Positions 35,040 through 47,945 of a stretch of DNA of 64,000 nt are shown piece after piece; the first letter of the stretch is position 1; each line of letters starts with the position of its first letter. Source of the stretch: Eucalyptus grandis. Lineage: Eukaryota > Streptophyta > Magnoliopsida > Myrtales > Myrtaceae. The notes under the pieces are model-generated. The model was not told where the DNA came from, did not search any database, and saw only the letters and a list, made by a program, of their open reading frames with translations. Where the stretch lies: positions 66,536,115 to 66,600,114 of the forward strand of contig NC_052619.1 of assembly GCF_016545825.1 (NCBI RefSeq). Direction: 5' to 3'. The position numbers were made by a program, and so were the translations under genes.

Positions 35040-36800
35040 AGATTATTAGCAACAAACCCCTTGTGCCGCTACGTCACCTTGGATGATACGGCACATTCTA
35101 ATCTTTCAGATAACACTCAAGCCATCACCGTCAGCGCAAAACGGACGAATATGCAGTGAATTCTCGGAGACATTTGATGTTTGTCGTGTTTCAAATAGAA
35201 ATCGAAAGATTATGTTTGTTTCTCTTTGCTGTTGATGGGAGAACCAGCTTCGATAATTGCAGTAGATTGGGAACGAGTGACCAAAACGGAGACACGTTTC
35301 ATCTTAATAGATAAATAGAAGTTGGAGGGGACCATCAAGGAGATCTAGGGTTTTTTTTTTTTTTTTTTTTTTTTAATTTATAGCATCAGTAGGCGAATAA
35401 AACTGGCCCAGATTGAGCGTGTTCAGATAGCACTAATAAAAATCTCTCAGATTCGAGACCGTATCTTTCTACTTTATTAGAAACTTCAATGTTCATCCCT
35501 GTGAAAAACCCTACTCTTACTTTCTTTTTATGGTTAGTATTTATTTAAAATGCCAAATGACATTTCCACTATAGATAGATTTCCACCCACCGAACATAGT
35601 GTGTGTACTATCAAAAGATGATCACAAACTAGTGACATTGAAGGATATATATAACACGTAGATTTTCTATGTTGAATTTGTCATTTTTCATATCATTTGT
35701 CACGTGTGTTAACACGGATACATTTTGATAGGATATAGAATGGAATGACATGGGTGGTAGATTTGGGTCAGGGTACCAATTTGGGCCCTTTGTTATACAA
35801 AAATTAATTTGAGGTAGATGTGTCATAAAGTTATCAATTTCAAATGTTTTGTAAGACGAAAATCAATATAAGATAAACATGTCATGAGGATAGTGTTTGT
35901 GATTTTTTGTTGAGATAGACACCAAAAAATTGCCAAGTATTTTAGTCGATAGTAATTAATGAGTAGTGGAGTCGATATAAGCATTTAGTAGTGAAGTTTT
36001 AGCAACCGCTTGTAACAATCGATTGTGAGTTATATATTCCTGCATTGTAACTTTTATAAAGAACTCTTAATCAATCAAAGAACGCCCAATTGTTCATATT
36101 TACTTCCAGATTACCATTACATTCCACTACCTTTACTCATTGATCCAAATTTTGATGAGTATTTCATCCACACTTTTTTATATAGCAAGGTATTAACTCT
36201 TCTTTAAGCCACGAACTTCCTCATTTTCTCTAACATACTCTACTTTCTCCCTCTCTCAGTAATCATCATGTCCTTTTTGTACACCATGTCCATTTTGTAG
36301 ACGAGATTAGAGTTCTCATGTGTGTCTTTATATATAAAGAACACCCGTATATATCTATATATATTATCATTAGCAAGGGATGAAAGTGTGCAATTAGCAT
36401 AAGTACCTCTTGTAAGGGTTACCATAGGAACTCCATACCATGGCACAAAGTATTTCGTTTATGGTTTTGTCGAGTCCGACTTTGCAATGCCCCAGTGCCA
36501 CAAGTTCTTTATATATTGTGATGTGCCATGACAGTGATTGAACTAAGGTGTTTGGCTACAACGTGCTCTACAGTTCTGCAGGGTATGGTTAATCCTGGCA
36601 AATACACACAAATACCTGCATCAAAAGACACGAAAAAAAGACGCGTTCGGACAAATTTGTTGTGTGAACCTGAGACGAGGCGACCTCCATCGCCTTGGAG
36701 GCCCCTAAACCACAGCTTAAGTCACAAGACGAAACGGATAATGAATGCAATGTCTCCTCGTCATTATCTCAACACGTGCTAAAAACAGAGAGGGCTCATC
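35040..36800. repeat. Noncoding module, copy 2
   Basis: Tandem partner of 33265-34960, offset about 1.8 kb, same block order: ACGTCA block at 35071, 'gattcgagac' block near 35450, 'cggacaaattt' near 36650, G-box 'aacacgtgct' at 36771. Confidence 0.7.
35347..35375. repeat. Poly-T tract
   Basis: A run of nearly pure T inside module copy 2. Confidence 0.9.
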
Positions 36801-36849
36801 GGTCCCCCTTTATCTATTGGAGATTATTTGCCCACTCGTCACTTCTTAG

Positions 36850-39625
36850 GACAATAATTGGGAATCTGAATTTAATGTGATCTGATAGCCCAACAAAGAA
36901 ATTCTCCACGAATACATTCAAAATCTTAAAATAAATTCCTAATTTATTGAACGTTTCGAAATTTATATGTCTTAAAATGTTTCAATGTAAACTCAAATTT
37001 TCCAGTGCTATAGAAAGAGTTAAATATAAAAGTTGGAAGTCGAGCCCATCTTGCTGTATCGAAAATGTATGCATTGTGCCGTAGTTTGGCACTTATCTGA
37101 ATTATTTATTTAGTCTAATGAGTTTGGTGTTTGGGATTTAAGAATCATCTATCATTATTCAACATTCTCAAGATGGATTTACAAATAACTTGAGAAAATG
37201 CATTTTGATTATGACATTCATCACATATAATGAATTTTCCTGTCAGTCACTATGGCCTAAATTCTGCTTATATAAGAACATTAATCAGTAATGCATTTTA
37301 ACTTGACATTTCCTCACTTCTAATGATCACAAGTGAGGAAGCTCAAATTCTGCTAGTCATTTCATGCATATCCTTTTAAATTCCTTCTGGATATTTATGA
37401 TCTTTTCAATTTTTTCTTTATGAATATATTCAAAATTCTCATTTGTTTAAATGTACAAACACGTCCCATTCGACCACCAAATTAACCTCGTAAGTATGAG
37501 ATCTTCCCAATTGTTGATTAATCCATATGACTAATTGATCAAACAAATATATTATCCGACTTCGCATAAAGATTGATCTATATGCTGTTGGCAAAATCAT
37601 TTTGGAGATATATGAACACTGTGATATTGACTCGCACCAATGCACATAAAGTCGTTTTTTGTTTCACTATCGAAGAGCTTGATGAAGGATAACGTGACAA
37701 TCCAGTTGTGCACAGACACATGTCAACTACTTCATGAAATCTTTCATCCGAAACTCAAAAGCACCTGCACTAATTCTGACATTCTAATCTACCTCCGACA
37801 AGAATAGTCGCCGTAACCTTTTTTTTTTTCAGATTATAGATTACTGCAAGAGGATGTTCAGCTTGAGGCAGCAGATTTTGTCCACGTACCATCGCCAACT
37901 GGGTGACCTCGTCTATCCTCGCCTCACCACAATGCGAGTAAGCCGTAAGACCGGTGTTGCGCACCTATTTCTTACAGACTAATAAAAGTTTTCTAATGCC
38001 CAGGATAGATTAGGAAATGAGACCAATGATTATTGGCTTGTAAAGTAATCAAGTCATGACTGCTCGACCAACCACTGTGATGATCTTACGGCTTTACACG
38101 ATGGATTCGTTCAAACAACAGTCGTGTATGTGAATAAGAAATCCCGACATGGAAATTATGTGTGTCCAAGAGTTCCCTTAGAATGGATAGAAGATCACTC
38201 TCTGGAAGATAAGGAATGGATGGTTGGAATTCGACCTGGTGCAAAGGGGCAGTGATATGGGGTATAATTTGTCCGTCCAAATTGGAACACCATGCTAACC
38301 TCTCAAATGGGGAATTTGATATCTCTACTGTTTATATAGTAAGTTAGAATGATCTCAATCTCAGATTTATTTATTTATTAATTTTTTATGAAATTCCATT
38401 CAAGCCGTTAAAGCAAATTTTTATTCTACAAACTAAAGGATGAATAATACCGTATATAGAAGTATCGACAATGATCGCTAGGTGCTCCCTCAATCTTTTG
38501 CACTTTTTACAACTGAATATTAATTTTTGCCAAGTTTTACGATTTTAAATGAGAATTTCATTTTGAGAAGTGATAATCTAAGAAAAGATCCTAGAGAATC
38601 AGTTAGACTAACTCACAGGTTTAAGGGACGAAGGGGAAGTGCATATAGAGGTCCATCAGCTATGAATAAGTCCCACATCGCTTGTATTTCGCAAGTGAGA
38701 CTGCATACGAATGCTTGGTTCTGCATGGGTTGGGATCGTCGAGACCTACATCTTTTTGGCGTGCCACCTTTGTCTATCAAGTCTAAGAGTTAGTCAAATC
38801 GACTCGGCAGACCTGTTCTTAATGTATCACTTATGTAATAGGAGAACAAGGACTTCATTTTCGTGAAGAAAATCAATGATTCCGCCACGTGCTTCTTTTT
38901 TCTTTTCTGATGGCTTCAACTCTAGACCTTACAAAAATCTCACCTTTCGTGCTCAAAGGAAGCACATTGAAATCTATGCCTACATTTGTATTGGGAGAAG
39001 TTCCACGTTGGATTTATCGTTAAGTTGCACGCGCGAGTGTAGGCAAAAAGAAATATCACATTCAAATGTGGAGTAAAGTTGAGTAACTAATATATCCCAT
39101 TTTGATTATGTCTCAGTGATTCAAGCTTTTAAATGAAATTGAATATAATTGAATATATTGACAAATCCAGTCATGATGGTCTATTTTGCTAAAGGTGTTA
39201 GGCTTCCATTGCATTGACCTAATAAGTGGTATAAAGGTTAATGATTGATTGATAAGCCCTCGCTGTCGACAAGTATTTGATAAATATTTCAAAAAAAAAA
39301 AAAAATCTCAAGTTTGACTCTTTTATCAAGATGAAGAATGGTTTCTCACGACATCCCGACAAAAGCTTGGTTTGGCCAAGATAATTAAGGTAGAGTCTAA
39401 AGGGCAAATGTTGTTCCTCGCCAATATTTGCCATTACTTGGCTAGGCCAAGGTGAAGATTTGAGTTGAGATAATATTGTTATAGAAGGATGCCTCGATTA
39501 AGAGGGAGTGAGCCCAACATAGGAGACTCATATGTGAGGGAGATTTGTTGAAGTGCATAGATGAGGGTGTTAACAACAACCCCAACTTTAGGCCTAGCCA
39601 CCCCTTGCACAGAGAGGGAGGGAGG

Positions 39626-39671
<46 letters not shown>

Positions 39672-40490
39672 TCTTCGCCCCACTGGTTGTTGCATTGAGA
39701 CCCAATTGCCAGCGCTGCCCACCGTTGTTGCATCGTGCCACGGGACCTGAACCAATCTTTGACTCATTGTTCATTTGATGCTAGCAACACCCCATGCCCC
39801 CTCAGTCTTTTATTTGTCTCGTGATCAAGTGTCATGGACCTGAACCAACCTGGATTCCAAGGCTGTCGATGTCGCACCCACTATAGGGGTTGCAAATTAA
39901 GGAGAGAAAATGTGCTAGAATGTCCAACTGAAAATTTTAAATTTACCGATAGAGAGAGGTCGCATATATATAAAGTGCATATAAATCTCATAAACAAACG
40001 ATATGAAATACTTTAACACCCCTCTAATGTGTTAGTTGGCCTAGAAAAAACATGTGTAATTTGGCGAACGGAAATCAGACATGCAAAACAAACTAAGATA
40101 GACTAGTTTCAATACATCTTAGAATATACAACCCAAAAATTTAAACTAATAGATGGAGGGAGATCACATATGCATAAAAAGTAATACATTTAGTAGATAA
40201 GAGATGTGAGAAACTTTAATAAGGAAATATGTGACCCACTCATACATAACTTACTCATGATTAAGCATACGCAAATTACACATGCTCACGATACATAAAA
40301 AGAGATCATGAGCACCAAGATTGCGTATAGTTTGTCGCATCACAACACACTTTGTGGTAAACAACATCTCCAATACATATTATCAAAGGCTCCTACTCTC
40401 TCCAATCCATTCTCTCCAATCCACAGTGCCTGTTGACCTACTAAGCCACATTATTGACAGAAAAGGCTTCAAACCTTCAAGCCAGTGCTG
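36850..40490. other. Intergenic DNA, no gene supported
   Basis: Left part belongs to the segmental duplication. Minus-strand frames at 37770-37964 and 38086-38280 are too short and unrecognised. A GA microsatellite lies at 39611-39668. Confidence 0.45.
39611..39668. repeat. (GA)n microsatellite
   Basis: Starts as GAGGG variants and becomes a pure GA tract; the overlapping frames encoding Ser-Leu or Arg-Glu repeats are artefacts of it. Confidence 0.95.
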
Positions 40491-40494
40491 CACA

Positions 40495-40680
40495 CTAATG
40501 TGCACCATGGCAGCACTCAAACTTCATAATGTTCTATATCACTCGGGGGCAAACTGGGTACTTCACATTCTTGAGCACGTACCCGACCATGTTCATGGTG
40601 TAGAAGTGGTGGCATGTCTGGGGAGCCACCACCTTGTCGTGGTGCTCCTTGAGTGCGACATCAAAGATCTTGCCATCCAA
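40495..40680 (-). pseudogene. SEO copy 3, terminal fragment of the last exon
   Basis: The minus-strand translation reads LKEHHDKVVAPQTCHHFYTM, then a Cys-rich tail KYPVCPRVI, a stop, and NIMKFECCHGAH with a natural stop at 40495. It corresponds to the last about 60 residues of SEO copy 1 but is more diverged. A premature TAG replaces a Lys codon, and the 5' side is abruptly joined to LINE sequence at about 40680. It cannot encode a protein. Confidence 0.9.
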
Positions 40681-40683
40681 TTA

Positions 40684-41520
40684 TTCCTGGATCTCATACC
40701 CCATTACGTTTCTTCTTGTCTTCACAGGCTTTCAATTTCTGGACAACTTGGAGATATTCCTCCCAGTTTTCACTCCCTTCAGCCCTATTCATTAACTCGG
40801 TGAGTCTTCCTTGTAGAGAGAGAATCTCACAGGATGTGGTTATGAATTTTTTGCTACTCCATCGCCTTAGTACTTCAGTTACCTTCCTTGTTTTGCCCAC
40901 AATATCTAGTTGGTAGCCTTCCTCAGCTCTATAGGCTCTTTGGATCACTTTTTTTATATACAGAGTTTTCTACCAAGAAAGCTTCAAATATGAATTTCTT
41001 CTTTTTTCCTCACCCCAATTGTATCTGATTGCAGAAAAATTAGAGGATTTGAACCAATTGCTGGAGATGCATATGCCTTTGCATTAGGGAATGAGACTCT
41101 CCAATCCATGTTGCAAAGAATCATATCAAGTCTTTTTTTTGATAAGTTTAGGGCCTTCGTGGTTTTTAGTCCATGTGTAAGTGCATGCTCACTCTCTATA
41201 TCCATCAATGAACAAAAATTCAAGAAATCCCATAATGCAACCATTCTATATCTATCTATTTCAGTTTTCTGACTTTTTCACACTGATAGAACACTTCATC
41301 GAAATCTCCAATACATAGTCATGGGAGACAAATCGAGACATGAATAGACCGCAATGTTCGCCATAATTTAACAATTCTTGGTAATTAGTAGAAGCATGAG
41401 GGAAAGAAATTTTCATGATAACTCCCTATTTTGATCATTGCATCTAACATCAATGAGTTCTTCGGTACTTGTTTCTAAATTCACCTTAACTTGAGGTCGC
41501 TCAAGGAAATCAAGTAACAT
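40684..41520 (-). mobile_element. LINE (L1-type) fragment, minus strand
   Basis: The minus strand encodes parts of an endonuclease domain: IGDFDEVFYQCEK near 41290, FCSLMDIE, and RLDMILCNMDW...FP near 41100. This is followed by the endonuclease-reverse transcriptase linker (LRRWSSKKF...LQGRLTELM, 40694-40948). The reverse transcriptase is missing and the fragment ends against SEO copy 3. Frames are broken. Confidence 0.8.
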
Positions 41521-42644
41521 TTTCCTCTCTTTTTTGAAAATACTATAATCGTAGAAGTATGTTTAACATTAATATTGTATTCTAAAATACTTCTCGGATT
41601 TTTTAGTTACTTCAATCTTTTTAAATAACACAAATAATCCACTAAAGAATTCCATGACTACTCTGGAGCGACGGATGAATAAAAAGCAAATTGATGACCA
41701 AACTCGCTCCCTCCGAAAAACTTTTAGTAGTATGTACCTCTTTTTGTCGTGAAATCTTTGCATGAGTAGTATTTTATGTTCTATATTGGACAATTCTTAA
41801 AGCAGGGTTATGGGTACACAAAGCGATGTGCGTATTAATTAGGAAATAGAAACTTCATCCACTCGATTTAACAAACCCGATTTCTCGTAAGATCCGGACT
41901 CAAAATAGAAAAGGACATCAGACTCTTTTGTGTATAAAGTAAACTGGAACTTGGCTCTCTCTGATGATATAGAAAAGGAAGGACAAGTTGCTCTCTCTCG
42001 ATCATAACGTCCGTAAGTTTTTAATCTCCCACAAGTTAAGTTAATTATAACCCTTTTTTTTCCTGGAAACCATTTGGAGACTTGTTGCTCGCTTATGATT
42101 CTGACATCTTAGATTCCTGAAATTTCTTGATCAGAGAGAGTTTTTTTTTTTTGTTCCTGATCTCCGGATGTCTAATGTATAAGAGAACATATGATTGGTT
42201 GACGAATTACGAATTCAAACTGAGTCGATGGATTTAGAGGATAGCCGACTCCAATTTCATTGGTGAATTCAAATGAAGTTGATAACATTATCAAATGTTT
42301 ACCCTTGCACAATACTGACAATACTCAAAGATTTGACTTTAAATGGTAAAGTCAAGCGTGAGTTGATAGCTTATAAACCAAACTACACGTTGGTAAATTC
42401 GATTTTAGTTGTGAATGCTTTTGTATGTTCGCCATTCACCATTTAAAGAAACGGCATTTCAATCATGCGTTGGGGTCATAAGAATATCTGAATTTTTTTC
42501 GGTTTAGATTAATTTTGATAGACGCCCACAAATAGATCTATCCTCTTAACTTCATCAGCAAACTGGTCGTGATAGACAGAAAAGATTATTCCGAGTGAAT
42601 GGCGTCGTAACTTGAGCATAATATCGATTCATCAATTAACACCA

Positions 42645-44045
42645 TCGAATAGGTTAAGGGACGTCACCAAATCACGCAAGCCATTCCGCCAGTACAGGAC
42701 GGACAAATTCATGTAGTGAAGTCTCGGAAACATTTGGTTTCAAATTGAAGAGAAAAATCAACGTTGTCCCTCTTTCCACGTTTATGGGGAGACCACCTTC
42801 GATGGCTGCCGTAGGATGAGCACGAGCGACCGGTAAGGCAACGCGTGTGATCTGGATAATGTCAACAAAAAATGAACCACGTTTTCTCTACTTTCCCCCT
42901 CTCAACTCCCATCATGTCCATTTTCGAAGCGCAAGGATGATTCGCTCTTATACAAGTACATGTACAAAAATACACAACAATTTTTTTTTTTTTTTTTAAA
43001 TTCACACGGTATCCTTCATTAGCTTCAATGAGAGGCGCATTGGAAGACAAAGGCCTACTTTCACATTAGTTGAAAAAATTATCCAAAAAGTCATAAATCT
43101 ATTTTAATTTTACCATTTTTTTTGCATAAATTTTATCAATTAAGTTTTAACATTTTTCACGTTTTGCCAATTAAGTCAATCCGGTTAATTTTGATTGGAA
43201 ATTGATGACGTGGACAATTTTAAATAATATTTTAATATTTTTTGAAAGTTTTTTTTTATTATTCTTTTTTCTTGTGACCCTCGTTTAGTTTGGGCGAGGG
43301 CCATGCCGTCCTTGCCAATGGCTAATGAGGGAGTGAAGGCCCTCGCCATAGGTGAGGGCATGCCAAATGGCAAGGATCGTAGCCCTTGTTCATACTAGGC
43401 AAGTCAGTCAGCGAACTCGCCCACCTCAAGTTAGAAAAAAGAAAAAGAAAAAAAAAGAGAAAAAAAAATAACAATAATTTAGGAAAAAAATATCAAATGT
43501 TATTAAAAATTATTCACTTCAACTCTGGTCGTGCCACGTAGGACAGCCAACGTCCATGTTATTGATGTTGGGCCAAAATTGGTCAGATGAACTTATTTTG
43601 CAAAATGTGAAAATGTTTATGACTCAATTGGTAAAATTGAAAGATTTAGAATTGAATTGGTAAAAGTGCAATATGTTTAGAACTTTTTGAATTATTTTAC
43701 CCACATGGGTCTATTGCTACATTGGAATATTATGTTTTCCTTGTAAATTAGAATAAATACATACATAAAAGTAAACGAAAAATGAAAAAACAGGTATTGT
43801 TCAGACAACTTTGTTATGTCAACCTGAGACGGACCGACGACTTCCATTGTCTTTTGTCAACCTAAAACACAGCGTGAGTCACGAGATGATAAGTGCATTT
43901 TTTGTCAGTATCTTGAACAGGTGCTGAAAGAGGAAGGGAATCTATCGTGACTCTCTTTCGTCTTCTAGAGTGACTAAGAACGAGCGATAACCATCACAAT
44001 GATGTGAGCAGTAGTGTCTTCGACTGGCTCCCTTATCTACAGGAG
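42645..44045. repeat. Noncoding module, copy 3
   Basis: ACGTCACC block at 42661, 'ctactttcccc' block with 'catcatgtcc' at 42888-42920, and 'gcgtgagtcacgag' block at 43870. It is interrupted by a MULE-like element at 43070-43701. Confidence 0.7.
43070..43701. mobile_element. MULE-like MITE inside module copy 3
   Basis: Terminal regions are long imperfect inverted repeats: left 'tgaaaaaattatcc aaaaagtcataaa', right on the opposite strand 'gtaaaataattcaaaaagttctaaa'. A GC-richer core at 43270-43420 carries 'gcgagggcc' motifs. Flanks share CACAT (left ttCACATta, right ccCACATgg), consistent with a worn 9-bp duplication. The paralogous site in copy 4 near 47397 is uninterrupted. Confidence 0.75.
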
Positions 44046-44767
44046 ATTATTTGCGAAGGGCCTTGAATCGCGAGGCTTTGGGCGTTGTAATCTGCTGACC
44101 TATACCGAGTGGGCACATTGTTTTGCTTTTATCAAGTCGAAAGGCGCCTTTTGGAACTAGCCAGAGGGTGAAAATGCAATATATGAAAAGATAATTTCTC
44201 ATGAATATGGACAAAAAAATAATAATTCGGAAATTCAAAAATTTAAGTGTGGCCTAGCAAAGTAGCAAAGTGTCCAGATTTATTAATAATCATAAAAAGA
44301 ATTCCTAATTGAATCTACATATAAAACTTACACGTCTACAAAGTTTCGAATATAAACTCAAATTTCGAATGTTATAAAAAAAATTAATATATAGAAGTTA
44401 GAAATCTAGAGAGTCACACACTTTATTGAAAATGTATGCTTATTGCGCCTTAGTTTGGCAATAATTGGAATTATGTAGCCTGTTGAGTTTGAAGTTTATA
44501 ATTCAAGAGACATTGATCAGCATTCAACATTCTCAAGATGCATTTTTGAAATAGATTGAGAAAATGCATTTTGACCATTCCATGCATATTCTTCGAAAAA
44601 AGTAAGCATTCATATGGTTTTTTCGAGATCTCTCCAAGTTTTTCTTTAGAATTATATATTCAAATTTGTCGATTCAATTAATCCATATAGATACATGTAT
44701 ACTGTCCCGCTTTGGTGCATAAATGCAAGTTTCATCCATAAAATGACGGGCATGGCCTCTAAACAGC

Positions 44768-45363
44768 AACGGAGCCAGAATTCTATTAAAGGGGGAGTGA
44801 AAATCTATATGTACTCTCCTTGAATCTTTAATTAATATTTTCTTTTGTTACAAGTAGAAAATAACATCACGCAATAGATTGATACAAAGAACAGGTAATA
44901 AAATATTTTTTAATCTTTTATTGAGATTAGAATAATGAAGAATACCGTTGACAAAAATTATAAGTAGTTATTTCAAGTTTACTTCGGGAAGTTTCATCTT
45001 TATAAAGATTCCAGAACTCATAACTTTAGTATTTTGTTAGGTTGAAACCTGAATTTTATTAGAGATCATGAGTCTTTACTAGTGTAAATTGGAAATGATT
45101 ATTTTAAGAAAGAAATGTCTCGTTTCTATCGTCAATCACAAAAGGTGAACGAGGAATTTAATGTTTCAGGCCAATAAATAATAAAAATAGTTAAAAACTT
45201 GCGGATATAAAAATGAATGGCCACGCCTTAACATGAAATTTAAGAGATAGGCCAGAAAATATTCCTAGCACAAAAGAAATTTAATAATTAGTATTTTGAG
45301 TTTTACTTGTGGGGGCTCAAGAGAGGCCGGAGCCCGTTGTTGTCCCTCTCTAACTCCACGGCT
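44768..45363. mobile_element. Candidate non-autonomous DNA transposon
   Basis: Left edge GCAACGGAGCCAGAATTC and right edge (opposite strand) AGCCGTGGAGTTAGAG form a weak inverted repeat, and this stretch is absent from the paralogous segment near 37.4 kb. A target duplication is not clear and the interior is noncoding. Confidence 0.4.
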
Positions 45364-45869
45364 ACCTTACAAGTTACTTTGTGTGGAAGAAACTGTGATG
45401 TAAATATTCTATCTGCCACATTGAAACTGCACATTTAACTTCCAAAATTAAACTCGTAAGTATGCGATCTCTTTAACTTAATGTTAATCCATATAACTGA
45501 TCAACTTAAACAAAGTAGTATCATTTCATTGAAATTCTATCGCTAAGTATAGGTACGTATCAACCCACATGTTGTTGGCAAAACTATTTTGGAGATATAT
45601 GAACATTGTGATCTTCGCAGGTGCCAATTGACATATACTCAATATTCATCTCTCCATCAAATATCTTGAAGGAGGCTAATTTGACCTGCTTGTGCATAGA
45701 CACATGTTAACTACTTCTTGAAATCTATGAAAATTAATCTTTTGGCTTTTGATTAATTTTCATGGATTCACACAAATAGACCTGTGCACTTAACTTCATT
45801 CTTAAAATGGCCACCATAGACTCAAAGATTATACCAAGTGATTGAGGAAAAATTGTCAAAAAAAAAAAA

Positions 45870-46085
45870 AAAAAAACCTAATCCAATCGTACTCGTTTTT
45901 TTTATCAATTTAATTATAAACATTTTAATTTTGTCAATTCAGTTATAAGCCTTTTCATAATTTGCTAATTGAGTCAATACAGCTAATTTTGGTCTGAATT
46001 CGTTGACGTGGATGTCAGTCGTCTCTCATGACACAACAAGTACTGACATGGATTTGTTTTAATAATTATTTAATATTTTTTGAAT
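45870..46085. mobile_element. Truncated MULE-like MITE
   Basis: Resembles the left half of the 43070 element ('gtcaattcagttataagcc', 'ctaattgagtcaatacagctaattttgg', 'gacgtggatgtcag') without a matching right half. Confidence 0.45.
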
Positions 46086-46139
46086 TTACATAATATCCAT
46101 CACAGCAATCAACACCATCGAATAAGCGTCCAGAAAGAT

Positions 46140-47640
46140 GTGTCGAGGGACGTCACCAATATCACACAAGCCATCACGTCAGCACGAGGCGGACAAAGGA
46201 AGGGGAAGATCAATGCGGTCCCGCTTCCGACGTGGATGGGGAGAACCACCTCCAATGACTGACGACGGGATGAGAACGAACCAACCGGGAGACGCAACAC
46301 ATGTTGTCTGGACGATGGCCACACGGAAATCAACCACCTATGCTCCAAAACCTCGAGAGCGGACCACTCGATGGAATTTTCGCGTTTGTAAAATAGGATG
46401 TGTTCAAATACCGACGGATAAGCAGCGCTAGAATCGGAGCCAATGGCTCCATTCATCTTGAAAAAAAAAAAAAATTGAAAAATAATTTCCTAACTTGTAT
46501 TATCTATAAAAATGAACCAACAATAAATATTACAAAAATATTAAACTTTAATTGTTTTAGATAATAAAAATATTTTTCATTGACTAATTATTTTATACCA
46601 TACTAATAATCATTTTTAGGAAAATGTTTTCGAGATCGTTCATTTTTTGCTAAGTAAATGGAGCCAATATCTTTCTATTTATTTTTTATCAAAAAAGTAT
46701 ATATCGATTTTCGTTTACAAAATTTTACCATGAAAATTTCATTGTTCATCCTCATGAAAAACTCTAGTCTTTTTAAAAAAAAAAAAAAAACTAATCAGCC
46801 ATCGAGTTCCTAGTTTACTCTACTTTCTCCCTCTCTCAGCTACCATCATGTCCATTTCCTACGCGCACAGACGACACGCTCTTGTACAAATATATATACA
46901 AAAATATACATCATTTTCTTTTTAATTTACATGGAATCTGTGAAAGCACAATATCACGATATCCATAATTAGAACAAGAACATAAATGATAGAGTAGAGA
47001 AATTAACGCATCTATTTTGGACCATTGTTCTTGATGTGGAAAAATGATGATCCAAGTGCAAATTCTTCTTTTCTATTTCTCTCTGTATTATTGACTTAAT
47101 GAGACGGCTCCCCTCACCCTTAGTGCTTAGTAAACGTTCAATGTGTGTTAAGGGTTAAAGGAGAGACTTGAGCACTATTTATAGAGTTTTCAGCCAAGCT
47201 GCCTTGTTACGGGTTGAGCTCAACTCAACCCACACTAGCTAGTTTCATATTAGACTAATCAAGAAACCTTCTATCTTACCTTGGACTAATTTCATAAAAC
47301 GATAAATTACAATGTCAATTAATGTATCTCATATTATGAAAACTCTTACATTAATCACTTGCTTCAATGAGAGTCACGTTGGAAGACAAGTGCTTTCACA
47401 TTGGTCTGTTATTGCATTGGGATGTTATGTTGTCCTCGTAAATTAATATAATTACATACACAAAAGTAAAAAAAAAGTATTATTCGGACAACTTTGTTGT
47501 GTGAACCTGAGATAGAGCTCCATTGCCTTTGTCAATCTAAAAATGCAGCGTGAGTCACGAGATGATAAGGGCATTCTCTATCAATATCTCGACGGGTGCT
47601 AAAAGAGAGGGAATCTATCGTGACTCTTCAATCTTCTGGT
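46140..47640. repeat. Noncoding module, copy 4
   Basis: ACGTCACC block at 46150, 'ctactttctccctctctcag' block at 46819, and 'gcgtgagtcacgagatgataag' block at 47549 followed by 'gggtgctaaaagagagg'. No gene supported; the frames at 46080-46456 oppose each other and are fortuitous. Confidence 0.7.
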
Positions 47641-47659
47641 CGGCTGGTGGCCGAACACT

Positions 47660-47890
47660 AACGTAGGAATTTTTTTTTTCAACATTTTTTACTAATTTTT
47701 TCTTTTCTTTTTCTTTTCCATTCTCCCTCCTTCCTCTTTGGTTTGTCCCCGCAGTGGCCAATGAGCCTCCAGCGAGACTCGTTGGCCATTGGGTGAGGGT
47801 TGCGGCCCTTGCCTAGGACCGTGGGCAAGGTGGCTTTGCCTGAATCTAGGTGAAGCCAGCCTCGCCCTGGCCTTGCGGGTGAAGGCGGCC
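47660..47890. repeat. GC-rich transposon-core remnant
   Basis: Contains 'ttggccattgggtgaggg' and 'cctagg...gcaaggtgg' text like the core of the MULE-like element at 43270-43420. It abuts the 3' end of SEO copy 2. Confidence 0.45.
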
Positions 47891-47904
47891 TCTCCCATAG
47901 CTCC

Positions 47905-47910
47905 TTTATT
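47905..47910 (-). terminator. Poly(A) signal of SEO copy 2
   Basis: Minus-strand AATAAA, conserved in position with copy 1, about 36 nt after the stop. Confidence 0.6.
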
Positions 47911-47945
47911 GTGGACATGGACCAGCAGAGAGATGCATAGGTTCC

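Larger units (their letters stand above)
30600..37760. repeat. Segmental duplication, left copy (partner 41.5-45.8 kb)
   Basis: Ordered landmarks match the right copy: 30640/41530, 31880/42050, 33270/42650, 37000-37190/44330-44560 and 37480-37740/45450-45725. The left copy is longer because the inner module is itself tandemly doubled (33.2-34.95 and 35.0-36.85 kb). Confidence 0.75.
41520..45770. repeat. Segmental duplication, right copy (partner 30.6-37.8 kb)
   Basis: Collinear with the left copy but containing a single module (copy 3) and two extra insertions (43070-43701 and about 44768-45363). Confidence 0.75.

Noticed and set aside
37770..38280. Two minus-strand frames of 64 codons each
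   Set aside because: No recognisable domain, splice link or paralogous support, so I do not call a gene.
38669..38680. AGTCCCACATCG, identical to the upstream element of plant snRNA promoters
   Set aside because: No TATA box at the proper spacing and no U1-U6 or U3 RNA start downstream; the same string also occurs in plant repeats.
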